Assembly: GCF_002483225.1 (NCBI RefSeq) | Contig: NZ_DLHL01000011.1 | Coordinates: forward strand, 62,001-126,000 | Direction of reading: 5' to 3' | From: Gemmatimonas sp. UBA7669 | GTDB taxonomy: Bacteria; Gemmatimonadota; Gemmatimonadetes; Gemmatimonadales; Gemmatimonadaceae | DNA: 64,000 nucleotides | Part shown: positions 16,173 to 24,816 of the stretch, one piece after another | Layout of the letters: each line of letters starts with the position of its first letter | Numbering within the stretch: position 1 is the first letter of the stretch | Program-made: the position numbers and the translations under genes | Notes under the pieces: model-generated | Told to the model about the DNA's origin: nothing | Database searches by the model: none | Seen by the model: the letters and a program-made list of their open reading frames with translations, nothing else

Positions 16173-17891
16173 TCACGGCCAACTGAACACATCGCTCGTG
16201 GGAGCCGCCGATCGCGCCCGTGAAATACCGGCGGGCTCACGCCAGAACAATCGAGACGCCAGGCGATAGGTCACACGCACATCGAGACCTTTCGCCTGGG
16301 CGTCCGGCACCAGCGGATACGCAAGGTCCACGCGGGCTACAGAGCGCGAGCGGCGTGGCACGGCGGCCAGCAGCGATATCCCGGCTCCCGCGCGGAAGGC
16401 GTTCACACCGAACGGCACACCACCGGCCCACAATTGCCCCACATCAGTGAATGCGGCCACACCGGATGCCAATGATTCGCCCAATGACGGCAACAACAGG
16501 CGACGCTCCGCGCGTAGCACCAGCCGCCGCCCACCGCCAACCCGCGACGCACGATATCCGCGAAGCCCGGTCTCGTCATCGCCAAAACTGAGCTGATACG
16601 GCACACGCGCCGTCGACGCACCGGCGTACTCGGCCGACCACACCCGCGTCTGCCTTTCCGTGGGGCGAGCGTACCAGGCCAGCCGACCACTCAGCACACT
16701 CTCACGAAAGTCGCTGCCCACACGCCGGGCATCGCCACGCAGTTGCAGTCCGAGATACGACGACGCCGTGCCGACACCCAGGAACAGATCGCCACGCACA
16801 AAGGGGCCCACTTCGGTGCCCTGCAGACTGCGCCCCACCTGCAACAGAAGCTGGGCACCACGCGCGACATCCTGCACGGCCTCCAGCCCGTCGAAAGCGC
16901 GGGCCTTGGCGAATGACAGGGCCCGCAATCCCCCCACCACGCCCACTCGGAACGCCTCGCCGTCGGCGAAGCGATTGTCCAGTTCCGTATTGGGTACGGC
17001 GACTCGGCCGGTGTCGGTGAGCGACACCGCCTGCCCATCCACGCGCCGGCGATCCCATCCCATGACCGCGCCAAGCAACCAGGTTTCACGGCTAGCGGCC
17101 GTGACGCGTGAAGCGAAGCCAATGTCGGCGCGCTCACGACGCACGGCGACCGCCAGCGGCTCGTCAGACTCGCGTACGAAGCGCACATAGTCATCTTCGC
17201 GGGACACGCCAGTGAACGCGGCCAGCCGCTGCACCGACGACGCGAAAGGACGCGTCAGCGTGGCCGAGAGCACACTGCCCTGCGGCGCGCGCTGCGCCAC
17301 GAGACTCGCGAGGTTTGGGCCACCCAACGCATGGTAGTGCGTATATCGCAGACCAAAGCCATCGCGATACGCGCGCCCGTCCCGCCATCGCACACTCGCG
17401 AGCTGCCCTGATCCGTCTATACTCGTGGAGCCAAGCTCCGCCGACGTGACGGCGGCGCCGCGCACTCCGAGCCCGAGGATCGGTCGCAGGTCGTCGACGG
17501 TTTCGACTACGATGGCCACGCCATTGCCTTCTTCCACCACGGACACCGTGGCGTCGGCAATATACGGCAGGGTGCGCAGCAGACGCTCCGACTCGGCGCG
17601 TCGCCATTCCGTGCACTCCTGCCCCTCGCGCAGCAACAGCCACGGTGTGATGGAGTTGGAACGGCTCGGGGTACCAATCAACAGTGGTGCCACCAGCTGA
17701 CGCAGCCCACCGGGCACACGGGCGCGATCGAGCACCTGTCGCGACGAGCGTACGACCTCCACGCGCGTGACCGGTCGCCCGTCACAGGTTTCGACCCTAC
17801 GGGAGATGCCCGACACCGCCGGCAGGGGAGCCGGCGACGACGGCGCAGCCCACAACAGCGCCGCGTTGAGAGCGATCAGAATTCGTGACAT
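16173..17891 (-). CDS. Omp85-superfamily outer-membrane protein (BamA/TamA-like)
   Basis: A 572-residue protein with a signal peptide (MSRILIALNAALLWAAPSSP), a short N-terminal part with one or two POTRA-like repeats (residues about 30-135, including the WRRAESERLLRTLPYIADATVSV strand-helix pattern), and a C-terminal barrel of surface-antigen type. The barrel contains the FGDDETGLRGYRASRVGGGRR segment, which carries the conserved (V/I)RG(Y/F) motif of Omp85 lid loops. It is shorter than BamA, so an accessory role in outer-membrane export or lipid handling is more likely than the essential assembly role. It is divergent from the porin at 18084. Confidence 0.75.
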   Translation of the reverse strand: MSRILIALNAALLWAAPSSPAPLPAVSGISRRVETCDGRPVTRVEVVRSSRQVLDRARVPGGLRQLVAPLLIGTPSRSNSITPWLLLREGQECTEWRRAESERLLRTLPYIADATVSVVEEGNGVAIVVETVDDLRPILGLGVRGAAVTSAELGSTSIDGSGQLASVRWRDGRAYRDGFGLRYTHYHALGGPNLASLVAQRAPQGSVLSATLTRPFASSVQRLAAFTGVSREDDYVRFVRESDEPLAVAVRRERADIGFASRVTAASRETWLLGAVMGWDRRRVDGQAVSLTDTGRVAVPNTELDNRFADGEAFRVGVVGGLRALSFAKARAFDGLEAVQDVARGAQLLLQVGRSLQGTEVGPFVRGDLFLGVGTASSYLGLQLRGDARRVGSDFRESVLSGRLAWYARPTERQTRVWSAEYAGASTARVPYQLSFGDDETGLRGYRASRVGGGRRLVLRAERRLLLPSLGESLASGVAAFTDVGQLWAGGVPFGVNAFRAGAGISLLAAVPRRSRSVARVDLAYPLVPDAQAKGLDVRVTYRLASRLFWREPAGISRARSAAPTSDVFSWP

Positions 17892-18083
17892 GAGTGGCCG
17901 TTTCGTGACACCGCAACATCACACCCGTGGCACTGGCATTTCTCACGCGCACGCGGTGCGCGCGGCGCCAGTGTTTCAGTCACAGGAAAGTACAGCTTCC
18001 CCCGAAGCTGCCGATACCCTGTGTATGGGCGCGTGATGCGCCCCTCGTAGACAGCGAATCACCACCCCGGAGTCAGGAAGCAC

Positions 18084-19541
18084 ATGCTGACAGCGACCCG
18101 GTGGGCGTGCACGCTGTTGTTGGTCGTGGCGGTGCCGGCGCTGGCACAGTCGTCCCAGGCGCCAGCAGCAGCATCACGTACCACAGCGACTACTACAACG
18201 GTTTCTTCGACGACCTCGGCGGTTTCAACCGCCCCGGTATCGTCAGAGGCTGCCGCGCCCAAGGCACGGCTGCTCGAGCAGTGGGATGATGTCATCAAGG
18301 ACATCCCACTGGCCGGCGAGCGTCCGATCACCCTCACCATCAGCGGTCAGGCCCGTTGGCGCGAGGAGTTCTTCCGCGCCTTCAACACCGGCGAACTCGA
18401 TGACGATCACGGCCAGTCGCGCCTGCTCATCAGCGCGGATCTCGTAGTCGGTGAGCGCAAGGGGCGCTACGCGCGTCTCTTCGCCGAAGGCCGGGACGCG
18501 CAGAGCTATGGCCGTACGCTGCCTGGTGGTGCGCGCCCGAATGACGCCGACCGCAGCGACGTGCAGAATCTCTGGATCGATCTGGGCAGCAACAAGTCGT
18601 ACGTGCGCGTCGGACGACAGGAGATCGCCCTCGGTGCACAGCGCCTGTTTGGCGTACCCGACTGGTCCAATACGCGCCGCGGCTCACAGGGTGTGCGCTT
18701 GTACACGGAACGTGGACGTTTCGCGCTCGAGGGCATTCAGGCCCGTCCCATGGTCGTGCGCCAGTATGCGCGCAATCACGCAGATACGACGCAGCAGTTT
18801 CGCACACTCTCGCTGGGCAACGCGACTGGCGCGGCGCCGCTGTGGCGTGGCTTGCCTGCCACGTGGCAGGCGTATTGGTATGAGCAGCAGATTGAGTCCG
18901 CCAGCGCACCGGTTCGCCGCCTTACCACCGGCGGCCGCCTGATGTGGGATTGGGGCAAGAAGTCGGCGCTCGCGCGTTCACTGGAATTCGAAGGCGCGAA
19001 ACAGGGCGGGGCGATCGGCGCGCGCCGTCTGGATGGCTGGTTCTGGGTCGGTGAAGCCACAGTGCGCTGGACCAGGTTGCGTGGCGCACCCAGTCTCGCC
19101 CTTGGCATTGAAGAGGCGAGCGGTGAGAATCGCAGCACCGGCGATCGGCAGGAGGCGTTCGCCGTGCTGTATCCGGCCGCGCATGCACACGGTGGCTATG
19201 CCGATGTCATCGGTCGCACCAACGTGCGTGAGCTGCACCTCTTCAGCACCTGGTCACCGGTGCGCAGCGTGAACCTGCGCTTTGCCGCCTATCGTTTCGA
19301 CCGCCTCCGTCTCGACGACGGGGTGTGGACGAAGCAGAACTCGGTGTTCCGCGCAGCCAGTGGGAATACGGCGCGGCATGCCGCCGATGAGCTGGATCTG
19401 ACCGGTGTGTGGAAGGCCACCGCACACACGCAGGTGATCTTCGGCGGCGCGCTCGTGCTGCCGGGCGCCTTCCTGCGAAACACACCGGGTGGTGCGCGAA
19501 CGGAGCGTTGGGGCTTCGTCGGCACAGCCTTCACGTTCTGA
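18084..19541 (+). CDS. Alginate-export (AlgE)-family outer-membrane porin
   Basis: A 485-residue protein with signal peptide (MLTATRWACTLLLVVAVPALAQ) and a barrel sequence with the alginate-export family features: GQARWREEFFRAF near the start, an RLLISADLV strand, and the LWIDLGSNKSYVRVGRQEIALGAQR block near residue 165. An AGGAAG ribosome site lies 7 bases before the ATG. In this family many members outside Pseudomonas have no link to alginate and act as general or unknown-substrate porins. No polysaccharide genes are nearby, so that is likely here too. The chemoreceptor gene follows after 34 bases and may be co-transcribed. Confidence 0.85.
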   Translation: MLTATRWACTLLLVVAVPALAQSSQAPAAASRTTATTTTVSSTTSAVSTAPVSSEAAAPKARLLEQWDDVIKDIPLAGERPITLTISGQARWREEFFRAFNTGELDDDHGQSRLLISADLVVGERKGRYARLFAEGRDAQSYGRTLPGGARPNDADRSDVQNLWIDLGSNKSYVRVGRQEIALGAQRLFGVPDWSNTRRGSQGVRLYTERGRFALEGIQARPMVVRQYARNHADTTQQFRTLSLGNATGAAPLWRGLPATWQAYWYEQQIESASAPVRRLTTGGRLMWDWGKKSALARSLEFEGAKQGGAIGARRLDGWFWVGEATVRWTRLRGAPSLALGIEEASGENRSTGDRQEAFAVLYPAAHAHGGYADVIGRTNVRELHLFSTWSPVRSVNLRFAAYRFDRLRLDDGVWTKQNSVFRAASGNTARHAADELDLTGVWKATAHTQVIFGGALVLPGAFLRNTPGGARTERWGFVGTAFTF

Positions 19542-19575
19542 GCGCTCCATCACTCCCCTCTTCATAGAGCATCAC

Positions 19576-21615
19576 ATGCGCCACTGGACCGTCCGCACCC
19601 GGCTGCTTGCCGGCTTCAGCTTTCTGCTCATTCTTCTGGCCGCCGTGGGCAGCATCGCCACGTTGCGCGTGTACTCGTTGCGCCACACGGTCGATCTCGC
19701 CACGCGCGACGTGGCTGGCAAGGTGCGCGCCGCCAACGAACTCATCGACGCAGTGAACGAAGCAGCGCGCTTCAAGCTCGCGCTGTTTGCTGCCAGCTCG
19801 GAGGAATTGATTGCCAGCTCGTCCGAGGGCGTAACGCACTCACGCGAACGCATCAACGCGGCCTATGCGCGTCTCGATTCCGTCGTGGCGGATTCTGGCG
19901 GCAGTGCCGACACCGCCATGGCGCGCCAGGTGGCCGAGATCAAGGCCTTGCGCAAGGTACATGCAGCCTCGTTCGACGCGGCGGCCGAAGTACGCAAGAG
20001 CGGTGATGTCGCCCGCGCCGAAGCCATGCTCACGAGCGAAGTGCTGCCATCACTGTCAACGTATGTGGCCGCCATTTCCGCGCTGGTCGACGCGCAGGAC
20101 GCGGCGCTGGCCGCCGAGGCGGCCACCGCGGAGGCACAGGCGGTTCGGGGCATCGTGCTCATCGTGGCGCTCTGCCTCGTGGCCATCGTGGCCGGTCTGA
20201 CCGTTGCCTGGTTCATCTATCGCAGCATCACCGTCCCCCTCGCGCAGCTCACGCGCGTGGCGGATCAGTTGGCCGAGGGCGACTGCAATGTCTCCATCGA
20301 TCAGCAGGGCGCGCGTGACGAAGTGGCGGAGTTGGCAGTGGCCATGCAGCGCATGGCCGCAGCCGACGCCCGACTGGCCGATGTGGCGCAGCATCTCGCC
20401 GATGGCGATGCGTCGGTGACGGTGCATGTGCGCTCGGAGCGGGACGTGCTTGGTCAGGCCATGACGCGCGTGCAACAGACGCTCGTGGCGCTCGACGGTG
20501 AGATGCGCACACTCACGGAGGCCGCGGTGGCTGGCCGCTTGCAGGTGCGCGCGGAGACGGAACAGTTCCGTGGCTCCTTCCGCGAGCTCGCCATTGGTCT
20601 CAATACGGTGCTCGACAATCTGCTCGAGCCGGTGAACGAAGCGCGTGGCACGCTGGAGCGCCTGGCCACCCGCGACCTCTCGGCGCGCATGCGCACCACC
20701 TGGCAGGGTGATCATGGCGTATTGGCCACCGCGCTCAACACGGCGGCCGAGGCCCTCGACAGCACGCTGGCTGAGGTCGCGTCGTCGGCGCAACAGGTGA
20801 ACGCCGCCTCGCTGCAGATTGCCGACGGCAGTCAGGGTCTGGCGCGTTCTGCCTCCGACCAGGCCGCGTCGCTTGAAGAAGTGGCCTCCGGTCTGCAGGA
20901 AGTGGGCGCGGTCACGCGTCAGAACGCGCAGTACGCCGCTGAGGCGCAGCAACTCACGCACGAGGCGCAGCAGACTTCAAGCCGCGGGGTGGAGGAGATG
21001 GGTCGTCTGTCCGATGCCATTGCGCGCATCAAGCAGGCCAGCGACGCCACGGCCCGTATCGTGAAAACCATCGACGAGATTGCCTTCCAGACCAACCTGC
21101 TGGCGCTCAACGCGGCCGTGGAAGCGGCGCGTGCGGGTGACGCGGGCCGCGGCTTCGCAGTGGTGGCCGAAGAGGTGCGCAGCCTCGCGCTGCGCAGCGC
21201 CGAGGCCGCGCGGCAAACCTCGGACCTCATCGAGCAGGCGGTCACCACGGCGGCGGAAGGCGTGACACGCAACGAACTCGTGCTCGAGCAGCTGCACGAG
21301 ATCGATCGTCAGGTCACGCGCGTCGGAGCGGTGATGGTGGAAGTGGCCACCGCCAGCCAGCAGCAGCGCGAGGGCATCACGACCATCGAGAAGGCTGTGG
21401 AGCTCATGAACGGCGTCACGCAGCAGGTGGCGGCCAACGCGGAAGAATCGGCCAGCGCGGCCGAGGAACTCGCGAGTCAGGCCACGACCATGACGGCGCT
21501 CATCGGCGAGTTTGCGCTGAGTGGACAGGAATCGGCGTCGCGGTCTGCCATTTCTGGCAGCAACCGCCACGCCGGACGGTCACGCCGGTCCGCTCGCTCG
21601 CTGGTCGCGGCCTGA
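19576..21615 (+). CDS. Methyl-accepting chemotaxis protein
   Basis: A 679-residue receptor. A first membrane helix spans about residues 8-31, followed by a periplasmic helical sensor domain, a second membrane helix near 191-216, HAMP and connector domains, and the cytoplasmic signalling hairpin. The tip EIAFQTNLLALNAAVEAARAG sits near residue 500 and binds CheA/CheW. Methylation helices are visible on either side. No C-terminal CheR-binding pentapeptide is present. The ATG at 19576 is preferred over a frame start inside the porin gene. It is convergent with the histidine kinase gene, with only 10 bases between the stops. The signal sensed is unknown. Confidence 0.95.
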   Translation: MRHWTVRTRLLAGFSFLLILLAAVGSIATLRVYSLRHTVDLATRDVAGKVRAANELIDAVNEAARFKLALFAASSEELIASSSEGVTHSRERINAAYARLDSVVADSGGSADTAMARQVAEIKALRKVHAASFDAAAEVRKSGDVARAEAMLTSEVLPSLSTYVAAISALVDAQDAALAAEAATAEAQAVRGIVLIVALCLVAIVAGLTVAWFIYRSITVPLAQLTRVADQLAEGDCNVSIDQQGARDEVAELAVAMQRMAAADARLADVAQHLADGDASVTVHVRSERDVLGQAMTRVQQTLVALDGEMRTLTEAAVAGRLQVRAETEQFRGSFRELAIGLNTVLDNLLEPVNEARGTLERLATRDLSARMRTTWQGDHGVLATALNTAAEALDSTLAEVASSAQQVNAASLQIADGSQGLARSASDQAASLEEVASGLQEVGAVTRQNAQYAAEAQQLTHEAQQTSSRGVEEMGRLSDAIARIKQASDATARIVKTIDEIAFQTNLLALNAAVEAARAGDAGRGFAVVAEEVRSLALRSAEAARQTSDLIEQAVTTAAEGVTRNELVLEQLHEIDRQVTRVGAVMVEVATASQQQREGITTIEKAVELMNGVTQQVAANAEESASAAEELASQATTMTALIGEFALSGQESASRSAISGSNRHAGRSRRSARSLVAA

Positions 21616-21625
21616 GCGCTTCGCG

Positions 21626-23557
21626 TCAGCGCTTCGCCTCATCGAGCACGGCGCGGACCTTGACGGCCAGGTCCGCCGCCGTGAACGGCTTGGCCAGGAA
21701 TGACGCACCGCTCATGGGCGTGCCATTCAATGGCACGCCATGAGCCCCAATGATATCGGCGGTGTATCCGGACGTGTATAGCACGGGCACGTCCGGGTGC
21801 GCCAGCCGCAGATAGTGCACCAGTTCGCGGCCGTTCATGCCGGGCATCATGACGTCGGTCAGCAGGAGATCGAACGATCCCGGATGCTGCGCGGTCCAGT
21901 CCAGCAACTCTTCGGCTGAGGCAAAGGCCCGCACGACATAGCCCTGTCGTGTGAGCAGCCGCACGATGAGCGTGCGAACACGTTCGTCGTCTTCGGCCAC
22001 CAACACCTGCTCGCTCCCGGTCGGTAACATGGCATCCTGACCCGCTTCGGGTCCGCTCGCCACCGCCTTGACATGCGGCAGCAGAATGGTGAATCGCGTG
22101 CCGTGACCGGGCTCGCTGTCGAGCTGAATGCGTCCGCCGTTCTGTGACACCGCCCCGTGAATCATGGCGAGACCGAGACCGGTGCCGTGCCCCACGTCTT
22201 TTGTGGTGAAGAACGGTTCGAAGGCGCGTTCGCGCACGTCGGCGGTCATCCCCTGTCCGGTGTCGGTCACCTGCAGGCGCACGAATTCCTGATGACGGCT
22301 CTCGAGTTCGTCCGGCATTACATCCACCGCGATGGATAGCACCCCACCGCCCGGCATCGCGTCGCGGGCGTTGATGGCGAGATTCACGAGGATCTGCTCG
22401 AGTTGGCCTTCGTCGAAGCGCACCATGGCTGGACGCGTGGCGGTGGCCAGACGCAGACTGATGGATTCGCCCATCACCCGCCGAAGCATGCCGGAGACAC
22501 GCTGTACCACCTGATTCACGTCGAGGACCACCGGCGCGATGACCTGACGCCGAGAGAAAGCCAGCAAGTGTCGCGTGAGACTGGTGGCCGACGTGGTGGC
22601 CTCGGCCACGCGCGTCAGATCGTCGCGTAGCGGATCATCGACGGCCAGGCCGCTGAGCGCGAGATCCACCGAGGTGCGAATGATGGTGAGTACGTTGTTG
22701 AAGTCGTGCGCGATGCCACCGGCCAGACGTCCCACCGATTCCATCTTCTTGGCCTGCAGCAGCTCATCCTGCAGGCGCTGCTGCGCCGTGATGTCCGTGA
22801 TGCTGCCGCGCACCAGTCGCCGTCCCTCGGCCGGCATGCGCACGAGGCGCACTTCGCAGGGAATGTCGTGGCCGTCGGCGTGCCGATAGGTCCAGCGCTG
22901 CACGACGGTCTGACCGTCGAGTGCCGCCTGCATGGCTTCAAGCGCGGCCGGCAGACTGGGACGTCCATCGGGCTGCACGGGCGGACAGAGCGCCATGGGC
23001 GTCTTGCGCAGCAGCACATCACGCGGATAGCCAAACAGCGTGACCGCATTGCCATTGAGTTCGGTGAAGACGCCGGTGTCGGCGTCATACACGATGATGG
23101 CCTCCGGGGCGTGCTCCACCTGCACCCGGTAGCGCGCCTCACTTTCCGCCAGGGCCTCGAGTGTGTACCGCTGCGCCGTGATGTCACCGATGTAGCCGTG
23201 CCAGAGGGTGCTGCCGTCGGGCAGACGTTCAGGACGGGCATCACCACGCAGCCAGCGCTGGCCGGCGCGTGGCAGTTGCACGCGATACTCGCACTGCCAG
23301 CGGGTCAGCTCGCGGGCCGACTCACTGATGGACGCGGCCACATGCGGCAGGTCATCGGCATGCAGTCGCGAGAAGACGGCCGACGCGTCGTGCTGCACTT
23401 CCTCCGGCGCGACTTCGTAGATGTCCACGATGCCGTTGCTGGCGAACGGGAAACACGAGGTCCCATCGGGCCGGAGCAGAAACTGGTAAATGACACCGGG
23501 CACTTGCGCCGACAACTTGTCGAGCAGCGCCGCCGAGCGAATGGCATTGGAGTCCAT
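21626..23557 (-). CDS. PAS-PAS hybrid histidine kinase with receiver domain
   Basis: A 643-residue soluble hybrid sensor. Two PAS domains (about residues 10-135 and 145-265) precede a HisKA domain whose phospho-accepting histidine lies in GGIAHDFNNVLTI near residue 281. The ATPase domain shows VNLAINARDAM (N box), DTGQGM and FFTTKDVGHGTGLGLAMIHG. A C-terminal receiver has VLVAEDDERVR and the phospho-acceptor in LLLTDVMMPGMNG near residue 566. This is the common 'complex PAS kinase plus REC' architecture without membrane segments. The ATG at 23557 is chosen because TATGTT lies 6 bases before it; the frame upstream runs into a tandem repeat. No separate output regulator is adjacent. Confidence 0.93.
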   Translation of the reverse strand: MDSNAIRSAALLDKLSAQVPGVIYQFLLRPDGTSCFPFASNGIVDIYEVAPEEVQHDASAVFSRLHADDLPHVAASISESARELTRWQCEYRVQLPRAGQRWLRGDARPERLPDGSTLWHGYIGDITAQRYTLEALAESEARYRVQVEHAPEAIIVYDADTGVFTELNGNAVTLFGYPRDVLLRKTPMALCPPVQPDGRPSLPAALEAMQAALDGQTVVQRWTYRHADGHDIPCEVRLVRMPAEGRRLVRGSITDITAQQRLQDELLQAKKMESVGRLAGGIAHDFNNVLTIIRTSVDLALSGLAVDDPLRDDLTRVAEATTSATSLTRHLLAFSRRQVIAPVVLDVNQVVQRVSGMLRRVMGESISLRLATATRPAMVRFDEGQLEQILVNLAINARDAMPGGGVLSIAVDVMPDELESRHQEFVRLQVTDTGQGMTADVRERAFEPFFTTKDVGHGTGLGLAMIHGAVSQNGGRIQLDSEPGHGTRFTILLPHVKAVASGPEAGQDAMLPTGSEQVLVAEDDERVRTLIVRLLTRQGYVVRAFASAEELLDWTAQHPGSFDLLLTDVMMPGMNGRELVHYLRLAHPDVPVLYTSGYTADIIGAHGVPLNGTPMSGASFLAKPFTAADLAVKVRAVLDEAKR

Positions 23558-23597
23558 GCCGGGAACATATCGCGGTCGGGCCGTAGGCGTGCAGGGC

Positions 23598-23653
23598 ATT
23601 CCCCGACGGGAAATCCTCGACCGGAAATCCCCGACCGGAGATCCCCGACGAGC
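23598..23653. repeat. Four imperfect 14-bp tandem repeats
   Basis: Four copies of a unit close to AATCCCCGACCGGA lie at 23598-23611, 23612-23625, 23626-23639 and 23640-23653. The array fills the gap between the stop of the gene at 23653 and the hybrid-kinase promoter region. It could bind a protein in tandem or be a simple slippage product. Confidence 0.75.
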
Positions 23654-24117
23654 TAGGGGCTGTTTCCGTCGGCGGGCCGGAGGGTGCGGACACACACCGA
23701 CTTGCTGGCCTGCGACGGCACCACGGTGGCCCCGGGCAACGACTCCACCTCACGCGGCCCCAGCTCACGGCGAGCCAGACGCGATTTGGCGCTGGTCTCG
23801 GCATCGTCGGTGCGGGCCAGCGAATCAGCCACAAAGTGCAGCCGCAATGGCGCCCGCGTGCGATTGGCCCAGAGGATGTCGTACGTCTGGAATTGTGCGT
23901 CCCAGACGACGGCGAACTGTGCCCCACTCACTCCGGGGGCGTCGACCCACTGCGCTTGCGTAGGCGACAAGACCGCCGTGACGCAGACCGGCTCGCTCAT
24001 GGCTGACCCATATGCCCCGTCTTCGGCGGCATGCGAAAGGTCAGCCGATGCAGCGCCAGACACGACACAGGCGAGCAGGGGCACGGTCATCAACTGCACA
24101 GGCAAATGCTTGGCCAT
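23653..24117 (-). CDS. Small secreted protein of unknown function
   Basis: A 154-residue protein starting MAKHLPVQLMTVPLLACVVS, which looks like a signal peptide ending near GAASA. The mature part has two cysteines (EPVCVTAVLSP near residue 42 and SKSVCVRTL near the end) that could pair, and is otherwise a beta-rich stretch (AQFAVVWDAQFQTYDILWAN). A GGGAGG ribosome site lies just upstream of the ATG. It is located upstream of the hybrid kinase with a repeat array between them. I do not recognise a family. Confidence 0.6.
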   Translation of the reverse strand: MAKHLPVQLMTVPLLACVVSGAASADLSHAAEDGAYGSAMSEPVCVTAVLSPTQAQWVDAPGVSGAQFAVVWDAQFQTYDILWANRTRAPLRLHFVADSLARTDDAETSAKSRLARRELGPREVESLPGATVVPSQASKSVCVRTLRPADGNSP

Positions 24118-24221
24118 GGGCCCTCCCAATGGATTGCTGCGAGTGCAAGGAAGCTTGCCACCATTCCGGGACGCCACCAATAGGTCGATCGTCCTATCTC
24201 CGATTCCGCCGACCTCGTCCA

Positions 24222-24230
24222 TACTATACG
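24222..24230 (+). promoter_or_regulatory. Candidate -10 for the unknown gene at 24268
   Basis: TACTAT/TATACG overlap at 24222-24230 in an otherwise GC-rich stretch, about 38 bases before the ATG. A GGAG sequence sits close to the start codon. This fits a normal leadered transcript, unlike several other starts in the window. Confidence 0.35.
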
Positions 24231-24267
24231 CACCCCGAGGTCAGGCCCACCTATCGGAGAAGCGACG

Positions 24268-24816
24268 ATGCCCCAGGAACCCGACTCGACCACACCATCC
24301 GTGACTGTCACAGCCAACGACTTGCGCCGGGTTGCCGAAGCGGCTGACGGCCTGCGTGGTACGACATATACGCTGTCGGCCAATGCCCCGCTGCGCGACG
24401 GCGGTACCGGCCTTGGCCTTGTGCCCGTGGACCCCAAGGCGCCGACCGCGCCGGGCGAGATTCGTGTCGTGACGCCGCTCAAGGCGCCCGGCAAGCCACG
24501 CCCCAAGGCGGTGTATGTCCAGCACCCCGGTACGGGCGAGATGATCTACATCGATACGGAAAAGTTCGATGCCGTATTCTGGGGCGAGGCGGCCATCGAG
24601 AAGTTTCTCGTGCCGTACTATGTGCGCTTCCAGTCGGAGGGTTTCATGCAAACGTTGCGTGAAGCCATCACGAACGAGGAGATCATTGCCATTGCGCACG
24701 AGTATCCGACCAACTTTGACCCCATCACCGACCACGTGCTGGTGCTGCCGTCAGCAGGCGCTACGCTGAACGGCAAGTTCGTCCCACTCAGCGAGTGGTT
24801 GGCGTCGCAGAAGTAG
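24268..24816 (+). CDS. Hypothetical cytosolic protein
   Basis: A 182-residue acidic protein with no signal peptide or membrane segment. The first half is rich in proline and glycine; the second half (KAVYVQHPGTGEMIYIDTEKFD and on) looks globular with helices. I do not recognise the family. A ribosome-site-like GGAG lies upstream of the ATG. Its last 29 bases overlap the 3' end of the convergent BTAD regulator gene. Codon use looks like that of neighbouring genes, so it is likely real. Confidence 0.65.
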   Translation: MPQEPDSTTPSVTVTANDLRRVAEAADGLRGTTYTLSANAPLRDGGTGLGLVPVDPKAPTAPGEIRVVTPLKAPGKPRPKAVYVQHPGTGEMIYIDTEKFDAVFWGEAAIEKFLVPYYVRFQSEGFMQTLREAITNEEIIAIAHEYPTNFDPITDHVLVLPSAGATLNGKFVPLSEWLASQK

